Below, one piece after another: positions 17,340 to 24,929 of a stretch of DNA of 38,548 nt. The stretch is from Oscillospiraceae bacterium. GTDB lineage: Bacteria > Bacillota > Clostridia > Oscillospirales > Acutalibacteraceae. Below the pieces are notes generated by a model. The model was not told the DNA's origin. It did no database searches and was given only the letters and a program-made list of their open reading frames with translations. A program made the position numbers and the translations under genes. Within the stretch, counting starts at the first letter, position 1; every line of letters starts with the position of its first letter. The stretch spans positions 1 to 38,548 of the forward strand of contig SVQE01000020.1 in the NCBI GenBank assembly GCA_015065505.1, read 5' to 3'.

Positions 17340-17367
17340 TCCTTTCTGAAAGATTGAATTAATCGTC

Positions 17368-19668
17368 TTAACTGAAAAATTCCTGTGCAATTCTGACGCT
17401 TTCCATTGCGTCCTTTGCATAATAATCGGCATCAATGCGCTTTGCATAATCCCTTGTTAAAACCGCTCCGCCGACAAAAACCTTTGCATCCGTCTGCTCG
17501 TGAAGCAGCTTTATTGTTTTTTCCATATTAACAACGGTTGTTGTCATAAGCGCCGAAAGGCCGACGAATTTAACATTATTTCTGATTGTTTCTTCAACAA
17601 CCCTTTCGCATTTAACATCCTTGCCGAGGTCTATAACATCAAAGCCGTAGTTTTGCAAAAGCACCTTAACAATGTTTTTGCCGATATCGTGGATATCGCC
17701 CTCAACCGTTGCAATAATTATTTTCTCGCCCTTTTGCTGAGCGTTTCCGCTTTTAATCATATGGGACTTGATTTCATCAAAAGCCGCCTTTGCGGAATCG
17801 GCGCTCATAAGAAGCTGAGGAAGAAAAACGGTGTTTTTTTCAAATCCGTCGCCAACCTTATCAAGCGCAGGAATAATATATTCATTAATAATATCAAGTG
17901 AGGAATGCATTTCAAGAAGCTCGCGCGCACATTTTGCGCTGTCCTCCTTCATTCCCTTAACTATGGCGTCAAAAAGAGATATTTTACTGTCCGATTTCGC
18001 AGCTTCGGCAGCTACGGGAGTTGCCGAGGCAATATATTCCGTGCAGCTTTCATCAAGTCCTGCAAGCGCGTTGAACGAATAATACGCATTCATCATTGAC
18101 GCGGATTTTGGGTTGATAATTCCGCCGCTGAGACCCGACTGCAGAGCCTGAACAAAGAAGGTTGAATTAACAAGCTCTCTGTTGGGCAGTCCGAAGCTGA
18201 TATTTGAAACGCCTAAAACCGTGTGAACACCGAGGGTGTTTTTAACATAATCAACAACCTTAAGCGTTTCAACGGCATTCCGGGAATTGGTTGAAACGGT
18301 CATTGTCAGCGCATCAATTACTAAATCCTTTTTATCAATGCCGTATTTTGCCGCCTCGTTTATCATTTTTTCGGCAAGAGCAATTCTTTCCTCCGCTTTT
18401 TCGGGTATTCCGCTTTCATCAAGGCAGAGGCAAACAACAACACCGCCGTATTTCTTTGCAAGCGGAAAGATTTTTGCCATTGATTCAGCCTTTGCGTTAA
18501 CCGAGTTTATCATCGGCTTGCCGTTATATATTCGAAGCGCCTGCTCCATAGCATCGGTATCGGATGAATCAATCTGCAGCGGAAGCGGCAGAACTGCCTG
18601 AAGCTCCGAAACGGCTTTTTTGAGCATTTCGGGCTCGTTTATTTCGGGAAGCCCAACATTAACATCAAGAATATGCGCGCCGCAATCCTTCTGGGCAATT
18701 CCCTCGCGGATGATGTAATCAATATCGTTATCAATAAGCGCCTGCTTAAGAAGCTTTTTGCCCGTCGGGTTGATTCTTTCGCCGATTATAACGCTTTTTC
18801 TGCCGAATTCAACCGCCTGCGAATAGCTTGTTACAACGGTTTTATTCTTCTTTTCGGGAACGCTTTCGGGTATATCCCTTGTTTTTTCAATAAGCGCCTT
18901 AATATGTTCAGGGGTTGTTCCGCAGCAGCCGCCGAGATATGAAACGCCGAGTGCGGCAATTTCTTTCATATAATCGGAAAATTCCTCGGGGTTAACATTA
19001 TAAATCGTTTTGCCGTTGATTGCTTCGGGAAGCCCTGCATTGGGGCTAACGGTTATCGGAATTGAACAGCATTCTCTCAACCTTTTAACAAGCGGAAGCA
19101 TCTGCTTCGGTCCGAGACCGCAGTTAAAGCCTATAACATCAACGCCGAGCCCTTCGCACATAGCGCACGCGGTTTCAACATCCGCGCCCGTAAGCAGCCT
19201 TGCGTTTTCATCAAAAATCATCGAAACAAAAACGGGAAGCGAGCAATTTTCCTTTGCCGCAAGCACAGCCGCTTTAATTTCATAGGTGTCGCCCATTGTT
19301 TCAATCAAAACCAAATCGGCGCCGTCCTTGCCTGCGCGGATAACCTTTGCATATGCTTCAAGGCAATCCTCAAAATCAAGCTCACCCATTGGCTTTAAGA
19401 GCTTGCCCGTTGGTCCGATATCAAGGGCAACCTTTTTGCCTGCTTTCTTTGCAAGCGCAACGCCTGCCCTGATTATTTCCTCATAGTTTTCATATTTAAG
19501 CGGATTTGCGCCGAAGGTGTTTGCAGAAATAATATCCGCGCCTGCCTCGGCGTATGCCATATGAATTTTCAAAACTCTTTCAGGGTCGGTTATATTCAGT
19601 TGTTCGGGAAGCTCGCCTGCTTTTAAATTAAGCATTGTTCCCATTCCGCCATCGAAATAAGTAAGCAT
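17368..19668 (-). CDS. metH: cobalamin-dependent methionine synthase lacking the activation domain
   Basis: About 766 residues against about 1,200 for classical MetH. Domains in order: homocysteine methyltransferase (about 1-290) with zinc cysteines C183 (GFNCG) and C248-C249 (GGCCGTTPEH); pterin-binding domain (about 295-545; VIIGERINPTGKK, DVNVGLPEINE, QIDSSDTDAMEQAL); helical B12 cap (about 560-640); B12-binding domain with DIHDIG, whose histidine (about 660) ligates cobalt. The protein ends right after that domain, so the SAM-binding reactivation domain is missing and is encoded separately upstream at 19815-20369. The start at 19668 follows GGAG six bases away. It transfers methyl from methyl-THF to homocysteine in the cytoplasm. 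Confidence 0.95.
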   Translation of the reverse strand: MLTYFDGGMGTMLNLKAGELPEQLNITDPERVLKIHMAYAEAGADIISANTFGANPLKYENYEEIIRAGVALAKKAGKKVALDIGPTGKLLKPMGELDFEDCLEAYAKVIRAGKDGADLVLIETMGDTYEIKAAVLAAKENCSLPVFVSMIFDENARLLTGADVETACAMCEGLGVDVIGFNCGLGPKQMLPLVKRLRECCSIPITVSPNAGLPEAINGKTIYNVNPEEFSDYMKEIAALGVSYLGGCCGTTPEHIKALIEKTRDIPESVPEKKNKTVVTSYSQAVEFGRKSVIIGERINPTGKKLLKQALIDNDIDYIIREGIAQKDCGAHILDVNVGLPEINEPEMLKKAVSELQAVLPLPLQIDSSDTDAMEQALRIYNGKPMINSVNAKAESMAKIFPLAKKYGGVVVCLCLDESGIPEKAEERIALAEKMINEAAKYGIDKKDLVIDALTMTVSTNSRNAVETLKVVDYVKNTLGVHTVLGVSNISFGLPNRELVNSTFFVQALQSGLSGGIINPKSASMMNAYYSFNALAGLDESCTEYIASATPVAAEAAKSDSKISLFDAIVKGMKEDSAKCARELLEMHSSLDIINEYIIPALDKVGDGFEKNTVFLPQLLMSADSAKAAFDEIKSHMIKSGNAQQKGEKIIIATVEGDIHDIGKNIVKVLLQNYGFDVIDLGKDVKCERVVEETIRNNVKFVGLSALMTTTVVNMEKTIKLLHEQTDAKVFVGGAVLTRDYAKRIDADYYAKDAMESVRIAQEFFS

Positions 19669-19689
19669 AATAATCTCCAAACTGATTTG

Positions 19690-19791
19690 CCTTCCCCCTC
19701 GGGGGGGAAGGTGGCAGCCGTTAGGCTGACGGATGAGGGGTTGTTACAATCCCTCAGTCACTTCGTGACAGCTCCCTTTACACAAGGGAGC
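19690..19791. repeat. multi-hairpin intergenic repeat inside the met operon
   Basis: Four consecutive hairpins: CCTTCCCCC/GGGGGAAGG (about 19690-19711), CAGCC-GTTA-GGCTG (19715-19728), GTCAC-TTC-GTGAC (19757-19769), GCTCCCTT/AAGGGAGC (19771-19791). This matches the style of a repeat widespread between genes in gut Clostridia (from memory, not searched). It separates the activation-domain gene from metH in the same transcription direction. Confidence 0.65.
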
Positions 19792-19814
19792 CAAGAAAAG
19801 GTTTCTCGCTGCGC

Positions 19815-20369
19815 TCAATCAATTCCTATAAATGCCGTTACGCTTTTGCTCGGCAGCATTTCACAGCTTTGAGTCAGCGTTATTCCTATTCGTTTTGTAA
19901 GCTCAAGCAGCTCAAAAACCTTTTTCTGCTCGGTTATATCGAGGTCGAAATACCCCGGTGAAAACCTCTGACGAAGCAAAACGCCGTGTTCGTTTTTAAT
20001 TTCTTCCTCAAGGCTGTTGCAAACCTCTTCAATCTTCTGGGCAGCCGCAGCCTGAAGCGCCATTCCTTCAGATAGATTTTCGTGAAGGGAAAGATTAATC
20101 ATTCTGTCGCACTCAATGCCGAGGGTTGCGCCGAAAAGAACAAGTCTTTTGCAGCCCGAAAGGTTATCTGCAAGGCGTTTGCTCTTAAAGGTGAAGCCCT
20201 TAACCTCAACCTCATCACCGCAGATATTGCAATCGAAAATACGGTAAAGCGTTTTCGGGTGAACCTTGTTTTCAACCTTCTCTATAGCCTCATCAACAAG
20301 GGAAAGAATAGCCTCGTCCTCGGTTTTGCTGTTTGTGCGCAAATAGCGCAAAACCTCTTTTTTATCCAT
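19815..20369 (-). CDS. stand-alone methionine synthase reactivation domain protein
   Basis: 184 residues. It corresponds to the C-terminal activation domain of MetH, which binds SAM and reductively methylates inactive cob(II)alamin. The region RFSPGYFDLDITEQ resembles the RxSPGY SAM-binding stretch and MLPSKSVTAFIGI the end of the domain; ATLGIECDRM and ALQAAAAQKIEEVC are also typical. It lies between metF (8-bp overlap) and the MetH that lacks this part, so the two polypeptides very probably act together. The start overlaps the end of metF, which indicates coupled translation. Confidence 0.88.
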   Translation of the reverse strand: MDKKEVLRYLRTNSKTEDEAILSLVDEAIEKVENKVHPKTLYRIFDCNICGDEVEVKGFTFKSKRLADNLSGCKRLVLFGATLGIECDRMINLSLHENLSEGMALQAAAAQKIEEVCNSLEEEIKNEHGVLLRQRFSPGYFDLDITEQKKVFELLELTKRIGITLTQSCEMLPSKSVTAFIGID

Positions 20370-21228
20370 AAATTATATCCGAAAGCCCGTTCATAATGTG
20401 CGAGGCAACCTCGGGCTTATTCATTGTGTAGATGTGAATATTATTCACGCCGTTTGCCATTAAATCAATTATCTGCTCGGTTGCATAAACAATGCCTGCC
20501 TGCTTCATTGATTTGGGGTCGTCGCCGAAGCGCTCCATAATCTTGAAAAACTTTTTCGGCACGCTCGAATTTGAAAGCTCAATGCTTCGCTTAATCTGAT
20601 TTGCATTTGTTATCGGCATAATTCCTGCGATAATCGGAACATTAATTCCCGCTGCAAGGCAGTCCTCTTTAAATTCAAGGAATTTTTCGTTATCAAAAAA
20701 CATCTGGCTTGTTAAAAATTCAGCACCGCATTCAACCTTGAACTTAAGATTTTCAATGTCCTCTTTTTTACTCTTGCTTTCAGGATGCGTTTCGGGATAG
20801 CAGGCGCCGCCGATACAGAAATCGCCAAGCTCCTTAATCTCGTTGATAAGCTCATAGGCATATCTGAAATACTGCTTATCGGGGAAAACAAAGCCTTCGG
20901 GAATATCACCCCTGAGCGCCAAAATATTTTCAATTCCGTTTTCCTTAAGCTCGCAAACAACCTCGTCAACCTTTTTCTTTGTTGAGGTCAGGCAGGTTAA
21001 ATGCGAAAGCGGAGTTATTCCGCTGTCCTTAATCTCGTTTGCGATTTCCTGAGTGAAGCCCGAGCGCGTTCCTGCCGCACCGTAGGTTACGCTCATAAAC
21101 GAGGGACGAGCCTTGCTCATCTCTCTTACAACCTCTTTTGTGTGTTCTATTTTATCCCACTGCTTCGGCGGAAAAATCTCGAACGAAACAGTTACTTCAT
21201 TGTTTTTTAAAATCTCGCTGACCTTCAT
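20362..21228 (-). CDS. metF: 5,10-methylenetetrahydrofolate reductase
   Basis: 288 residues, the usual length of MetF. FAD-binding barrel motifs are visible: SFEIFPPK near the N-terminus (catalytic Glu region), FMSVTYGAAGTR, SHLTCLT, ILALRGD, IGGACYPETHPE, FLTSQMFFD and IIAGIMPIT. It reduces methylene-THF to methyl-THF, the methyl donor for methionine synthase encoded two genes on. It is the first gene of the operon and has a near-consensus promoter immediately upstream. I find no SAM or cobalamin riboswitch in the 69 bp in front. Confidence 0.96.
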   Translation of the reverse strand: MKVSEILKNNEVTVSFEIFPPKQWDKIEHTKEVVREMSKARPSFMSVTYGAAGTRSGFTQEIANEIKDSGITPLSHLTCLTSTKKKVDEVVCELKENGIENILALRGDIPEGFVFPDKQYFRYAYELINEIKELGDFCIGGACYPETHPESKSKKEDIENLKFKVECGAEFLTSQMFFDNEKFLEFKEDCLAAGINVPIIAGIMPITNANQIKRSIELSNSSVPKKFFKIMERFGDDPKSMKQAGIVYATEQIIDLMANGVNNIHIYTMNKPEVASHIMNGLSDIIYG

Positions 21229-21259
21229 TTAATCATCCTAATTTAGAATATTACAAGTA

Positions 21260-21287
21260 ATTATAGCATTATATCCTACTTTGTCAA
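21260..21287 (-). promoter_or_regulatory. strong sigma-A promoter of metF with overlapping inverted repeat
   Basis: On the minus strand TTGACA (21282-21287) and TATAAT (21260-21265) are separated by 16 bp. ATCCTA (21273-21278) and TAGGAT (21288-21293) form a 6-N9-6 inverted repeat that brackets the -35 box, the position of a repressor operator. The start codon lies 32 bases downstream of the -10 box. Confidence 0.7.
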
Positions 21288-21297
21288 TAGGATTTAC

Positions 21298-22668
21298 CTA
21301 TCTTAATACTATTGTCAGTATGGAGCTCTCTGAGCTTTCAACGCTTGATTTAAACTCACCGCAGTAGATTTCATCAAGCTTTTTATCCTTTGTTGACTCA
21401 ATGATTTTCATTTCACTGAAATTGCCGTCAAGCTCAAAGCTTCTGCCCTCGCCCTCGTTAACAACAACCAAAACGGTTTCACCGTCGGGCGTTTTAAATG
21501 CTGAAATATTGAAGCTGTTGTTATCCTCAGTCGGTCTGAGCCCGATATCAAGCGCAAAGGAACCGACGGGAATATATTTTGAATAGTGGGCAAAGCCGTA
21601 GTATCTTTCGTTGATATACCACTTTGAAAAATCAGGGCTTGCGCTCATAAGCGCGTCGCTGTAGTCAAAGCCGTCGTCCTTAAGCGCTATGCCGTTAACG
21701 GCAACCCACGAGGTCCAGCTTTCGCTTCCGGTGAAAACAATATCCTGACCGATTAACCTTGCGGTAATCAGCGCGCCCTTGAAATTCTTTGTGTGACTCT
21801 TGTTGGGAAGCTCGCACCATTCGCTCATATCAAAGCGTATATTCGGGTTAGGCTTAACAAGCTTATCGTAAAACTCATATCTTACCTCGGGCTTGTTATC
21901 GCTGTGGTAGGAATGGAAGGCAAAAACGCCGAGAACCTTCATTATTGCTTCATCAGCAAGCATTGCCTCGAAATATTCGGGCGTTTTGCCGAGAAATTCT
22001 CCGCTTTCGGGAGCATAGAGCTTAACGGGAAGCTTTCTTCTGATTATCTCTTCTGCAAAAAGGTGCAGAATTTCAACAACCTCTTCGGTTTCGTAGTGGC
22101 AGCCCTCCTGCCATACGAACGAGCCGCCCCATTTCCACTGAGGCTCGTTAATCGGGCTTATGTAGTCAACGGGAAAGCCCTCGTTTAAGAAATGCTCGGT
22201 TACATCGAGGAAATAATCAACAAAGGCTTTATATTTTGATTTGGGAATATTGCAGGTGTGATAAAGCAAGCTGCCCGATGCCTGACCCGTTGAGGTCTGC
22301 GAATAGTGGGGCGAGTTTGCAAACAGAACAAGGGTGTCTATATTGCCGAGGGCGAGGCATTTTTTCATAACCTCAACCGCGTTTTTATCCCTTGAAAAAT
22401 CCCAGCTTGTTTCCTCGGTTTCTCTGTCATACGCCATAAAACTCTCTGTTCTTCGCCACGGGTCCTTAACCCTGAAATTTTCAGGGTCGGTGCCGCCGCC
22501 TACATTATAGCGATAGATGTTGAGCTTAAGTCCGCTGTCGCCATAGAGCAGCTCTGCAATTTCGTCCTGTGTTTTTTCATCTGCGCAATACTGACTCCAC
22601 CAGCACGCAGATGTTCCCCAGCCCTTAAGCTGCTGTAGTTTTTTTGCCTCGGAAAGATTGATTTTCAT
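21298..22668 (-). CDS. cytoplasmic glycoside hydrolase, GH30-like
   Basis: 456 residues with no signal peptide. It begins directly with the barrel (GWGTSACWWSQ). Clan-A GH30 landmarks are present: NVGGGTDPENF, the FANSPHYSQTSTGQASG loop, the acid/base glutamate E175 in SPINEPQW and the nucleophile E283 in FDMSEWCE, followed by a C-terminal beta domain (about 370-456). GH30 enzymes cleave beta-linked sugars such as xylan, beta-1,6-galactan or glucosylceramide; specificity cannot be fixed here. Being intracellular, it should act on imported oligosaccharides. It has its own promoter (22728-22756). It ends 70 bp before metF but with no clear T-tract terminator between them. Confidence 0.85.
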   Translation of the reverse strand: MKINLSEAKKLQQLKGWGTSACWWSQYCADEKTQDEIAELLYGDSGLKLNIYRYNVGGGTDPENFRVKDPWRRTESFMAYDRETEETSWDFSRDKNAVEVMKKCLALGNIDTLVLFANSPHYSQTSTGQASGSLLYHTCNIPKSKYKAFVDYFLDVTEHFLNEGFPVDYISPINEPQWKWGGSFVWQEGCHYETEEVVEILHLFAEEIIRRKLPVKLYAPESGEFLGKTPEYFEAMLADEAIMKVLGVFAFHSYHSDNKPEVRYEFYDKLVKPNPNIRFDMSEWCELPNKSHTKNFKGALITARLIGQDIVFTGSESWTSWVAVNGIALKDDGFDYSDALMSASPDFSKWYINERYYGFAHYSKYIPVGSFALDIGLRPTEDNNSFNISAFKTPDGETVLVVVNEGEGRSFELDGNFSEMKIIESTKDKKLDEIYCGEFKSSVESSESSILTIVLR

Positions 22669-22727
22669 AGCATTGTCCGCCTTTTAGATTTTTACATAAT
22701 TATTTATATTTACTTTTCACCTCTAAT

Positions 22728-22756
22728 AGTATAAAATCATACAAAAGTAAAGTCAA
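22728..22756 (-). promoter_or_regulatory. sigma-A promoter of the GH30 gene
   Basis: On the minus strand TTGACT (22751-22756) and TATACT (22728-22733) are separated by 17 bp. The divergent HAD gene begins 17 bp from the -35 box, so both promoters share this 104-bp gap. Confidence 0.7.
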
Positions 22757-22772
22757 CCAATGTGGTGAAAAA

Positions 22773-23597
22773 ATGGATTTTTCTGATATTAAACTTGCTG
22801 CAATAGACCTTGACGGAACCCTTCTGAGTGACGGCAAATCGCTTTGCAGCGGCGCTGATGAAACAATTATCAATGCAAATAAAAACGGTCTGCACATTAT
22901 TCCGATTACGGGCAGACCTTATTACGGAATTCCGAAATGTGTTAAAGAACTTGGCGTAAGCGATTATTACATAACCTCAAACGGCGCTCAGATTATTGAT
23001 GCAAAAACCGAAAAAAGCATTTATTCCCTCACCCTTTCAAATGAAAAAACAAGGGCGGTTATGGAAATACTTCGCTCTTTTTCCTGCATATTCGAGCCGT
23101 TTTGCGACGGCGTTGGTTACAGCGAGCAGCATATATATGATTTTTATATGGAAAGATTCAAGGGAACGCCCCTTGAAGAATACTTTGTGTCCTCAAGAAA
23201 AATCTGTTCGGGCTACGACGAAATCTTCTCGGATTCTTCAAAATGCGCCGACGAATTTTTCGTAACCTGCCCCGATGAAGAAACAAGAAGCAGGCTTATT
23301 GATGAAGTTGAAAAGCTCGGGAATGTTCAGTTTTGCACCCACCGTGATAAATTTCTTGAAATAAGCGAAAAGGGCGCGGATAAGGGCAGCGCGCTGAAAT
23401 ATATATGCGCCCACCTCGGCTTGGATATTTCGCAGACCATTGCTTTCGGCGACGGCGAAAACGACATTCTGCTGCTTGAAGCCGCAGGCATAGGAGTTGC
23501 AATGGAAAACGCCGAGCCCCGATTAAAAAAGCACGCTGACATTATTGCAAAATCAAATAACGAAAACGGGGTTTGCGAGATAATTAAAAAATTGTGA
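22773..23597 (+). CDS. Cof-type HAD-IIB family phosphatase
   Basis: 274 residues, the usual length. Motif I is IDLDGTLLS (nucleophile D12, acid/base D14), the motif II threonine is in IPITGRPYYG, and motif III/IV is the lysine region followed by FGDGENDILLL. The type IIB cap lies between. These enzymes dephosphorylate sugar phosphates or cofactors such as pyridoxal phosphate or flavin precursors; the substrate is not predictable. It is monocistronic, divergent from the GH30 gene, and starts after GGTGA. The stop codon lies inside the left terminal inverted repeat of the following non-coding element. Confidence 0.9.
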   Translation: MDFSDIKLAAIDLDGTLLSDGKSLCSGADETIINANKNGLHIIPITGRPYYGIPKCVKELGVSDYYITSNGAQIIDAKTEKSIYSLTLSNEKTRAVMEILRSFSCIFEPFCDGVGYSEQHIYDFYMERFKGTPLEEYFVSSRKICSGYDEIFSDSSKCADEFFVTCPDEETRSRLIDEVEKLGNVQFCTHRDKFLEISEKGADKGSALKYICAHLGLDISQTIAFGDGENDILLLEAAGIGVAMENAEPRLKKHADIIAKSNNENGVCEIIKKL

Positions 23598-24007
23598 TTC
23601 GTCGAGCAGTCTGAATGACGCAGGGGGACACACCGTCTGCGAAGGAATGTCCCCCTGCGTCATTGGAAACACAATCCTATCGGCGAACGAATTGGGCGTT
23701 CCCTCCACAGCACACGGGGACTCGTCAGAACACACTGCGTGATTGAAATATATTGCTCTTAGTAATTTAGATGAGCAATATATTAATAATCACTCCGAAT
23801 GTTCTTCCTCTCAGCTTCGGTACAAGTATCCGAAGCTGTATACAAATCAAAATGCAAAACATTTTGATTTGAGAGGATAAAAATATGAAGCGATTCATAG
23901 CGTTTTGCTCGCAAAATGCTTCAATCGCGTAATATGTTTGGACGAGCGAACGAATAGACGCGTCCTCTTTACTTCACCTCCGGCAACTCAGCGACAAATC
24001 ACAATTT
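23589..24007. repeat. 419-bp hairpin-rich element with terminal inverted repeats
   Basis: The ends AAATTGTGATTCGTCG (23589-23604) and CGACAAATCACAATTT (23992-24007) are inverted repeats with one mismatch in 16. TTAAAA occurs outside both ends. Inside are perfect inverted repeats at 23614-23664 (17-bp arms), 23747-23784 (12 bp, extended by GTGATT/AATCAC to 23739-23792), 23812-23838 (9 bp) and 23843-23871 (12 bp). The last two are enclosed by TCCTCT/AGAGGA (23806-23811 with 23872-23877). No coding frame. It is a MITE-like element or a structured RNA between convergent genes; I cannot name a known family. Confidence 0.6.
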
Positions 24008-24051
24008 AAAAGAAGCACGGTTAAAGGGCGCCCTAACCGTGCTTCTTTTTT
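24008..24051. terminator. bidirectional terminator overlapping the end of the YjdF-like gene
   Basis: AAAAGAAGCACGGTTA (24008-24023) pairs perfectly with TAACCGTGCTTCTTTT (24034-24049). The last codons and the TAG stop of the minus-strand gene form one arm. Confidence 0.88.
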
Positions 24052-24767
24052 CTGTATATAATCATAAATATCATTCCGACTATTGCGCCGATTGTGTTCA
24101 TCATCATATCGGTCATTGTGTCAACCAGACCGAGATAGCCGTATTCACCGCGGTATTTTGAAATATCAAACATTGCGGTTTCGGCGCCCTCTTTTGCAAG
24201 CTGAAGGTTTGTTCCGTGAAGAGTGTCCATCAGAAATTCATAAAATTCCCAGCCGACTGCGATTGAAAGCGCAAACATAATGCCGAACATTGCCGCAAGC
24301 GTTATAGCACACTGACCTTTCTTTCTCTGAATAATGACGGCTAAATCATATCCGCAAACCGCGCTTACAAAGCCCGAAAGGCAGTGCATAAGTTCATCAA
24401 ACCAAGTAAATCTGTCAAAGAAGCCGAGATACGAACCGAAAACAATTCCGATGAAAATAATTGCGTTCAGGCTTGTTTGCGTTAGCGGCGGCACCTCTTC
24501 AATAAAGCTTCCGTTGCCCAGAACCTGGAAGAAATCCCACAGGTGAGTGAATATCCAGCAGAAAATGCTTTCCCAGCCCATAACAATATGAGCGTGCGCA
24601 ACTTCGGCGTCGCCGCTTTTTGCCGCGCTTACAAACGAATAGCCTGCGCAGATGAGCATTGCGATTCTAACAATAATCCAGAAAACGAGCTGCAGCTTCG
24701 GAATCTGATTAATCGGGTCTTTTTTTATTTTATATGCCATAGTTAAGCCCTGAACCTTTAACTTCAT
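24033..24767 (-). CDS. YjdF/DUF2238-like integral membrane protein
   Basis: 244 residues (235 if translation starts at the second Met, 24740, which has a weak AGGG site; neither start has a strong site). About six hydrophobic helices. Conserved polar motifs inside the membrane part are typical of this family: FDELMHCLSGF, GWEFYEFLMD and DTMTDMMMNTIGA. The family is of unknown function. It is monocistronic and divergent from the acyl-CoA ligase gene. The last codons are part of a terminator stem. Confidence 0.75.
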   Translation of the reverse strand: MKLKVQGLTMAYKIKKDPINQIPKLQLVFWIIVRIAMLICAGYSFVSAAKSGDAEVAHAHIVMGWESIFCWIFTHLWDFFQVLGNGSFIEEVPPLTQTSLNAIIFIGIVFGSYLGFFDRFTWFDELMHCLSGFVSAVCGYDLAVIIQRKKGQCAITLAAMFGIMFALSIAVGWEFYEFLMDTLHGTNLQLAKEGAETAMFDISKYRGEYGYLGLVDTMTDMMMNTIGAIVGMIFMIIYRKKKHG

Positions 24768-24779
24768 TTTATATTGTAT

Positions 24780-24807
24780 ATCTTACCACATTAAAGCGAT
24801 AAATCAA
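24780..24807 (-). promoter_or_regulatory. candidate sigma-A promoter of the YjdF-like gene
   Basis: On the minus strand TTGATT (24802-24807) and TAAGAT (24780-24785) are separated by 16 bp, 12 bases before the first possible ATG. Confidence 0.45.
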
Positions 24808-24869
24808 CAGCAATATATGATTTTTATTACAACAAATGTAAAATAATTATTAACTTATTAGACGGTAGT

Positions 24870-24898
24870 TTGTTTTTTGTAAAGCATTTTAGTATAAT
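24870..24898 (+). promoter_or_regulatory. sigma-A promoter of the acyl-CoA ligase gene
   Basis: TTGTTT (24870-24875) and TATAAT (24893-24898) are separated by 17 bp; the Shine-Dalgarno site AGGAGG follows 20 bases later. Confidence 0.7.
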
Positions 24899-24929
24899 GT
24901 TGTGGATGTAAATCACAGGAGGAATTATT

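Noticed and set aside
21229..21297. SAM or cobalamin riboswitch before metF
   Set aside because: Only 69 bp are available and no conserved riboswitch core is visible; the promoter fills the space.
23700..23735. Hammerhead-like CTGACGAG on the minus strand (23721-23728)
   Set aside because: The expected GAAA box and closing stems are not found in the right positions; GAAC follows instead.
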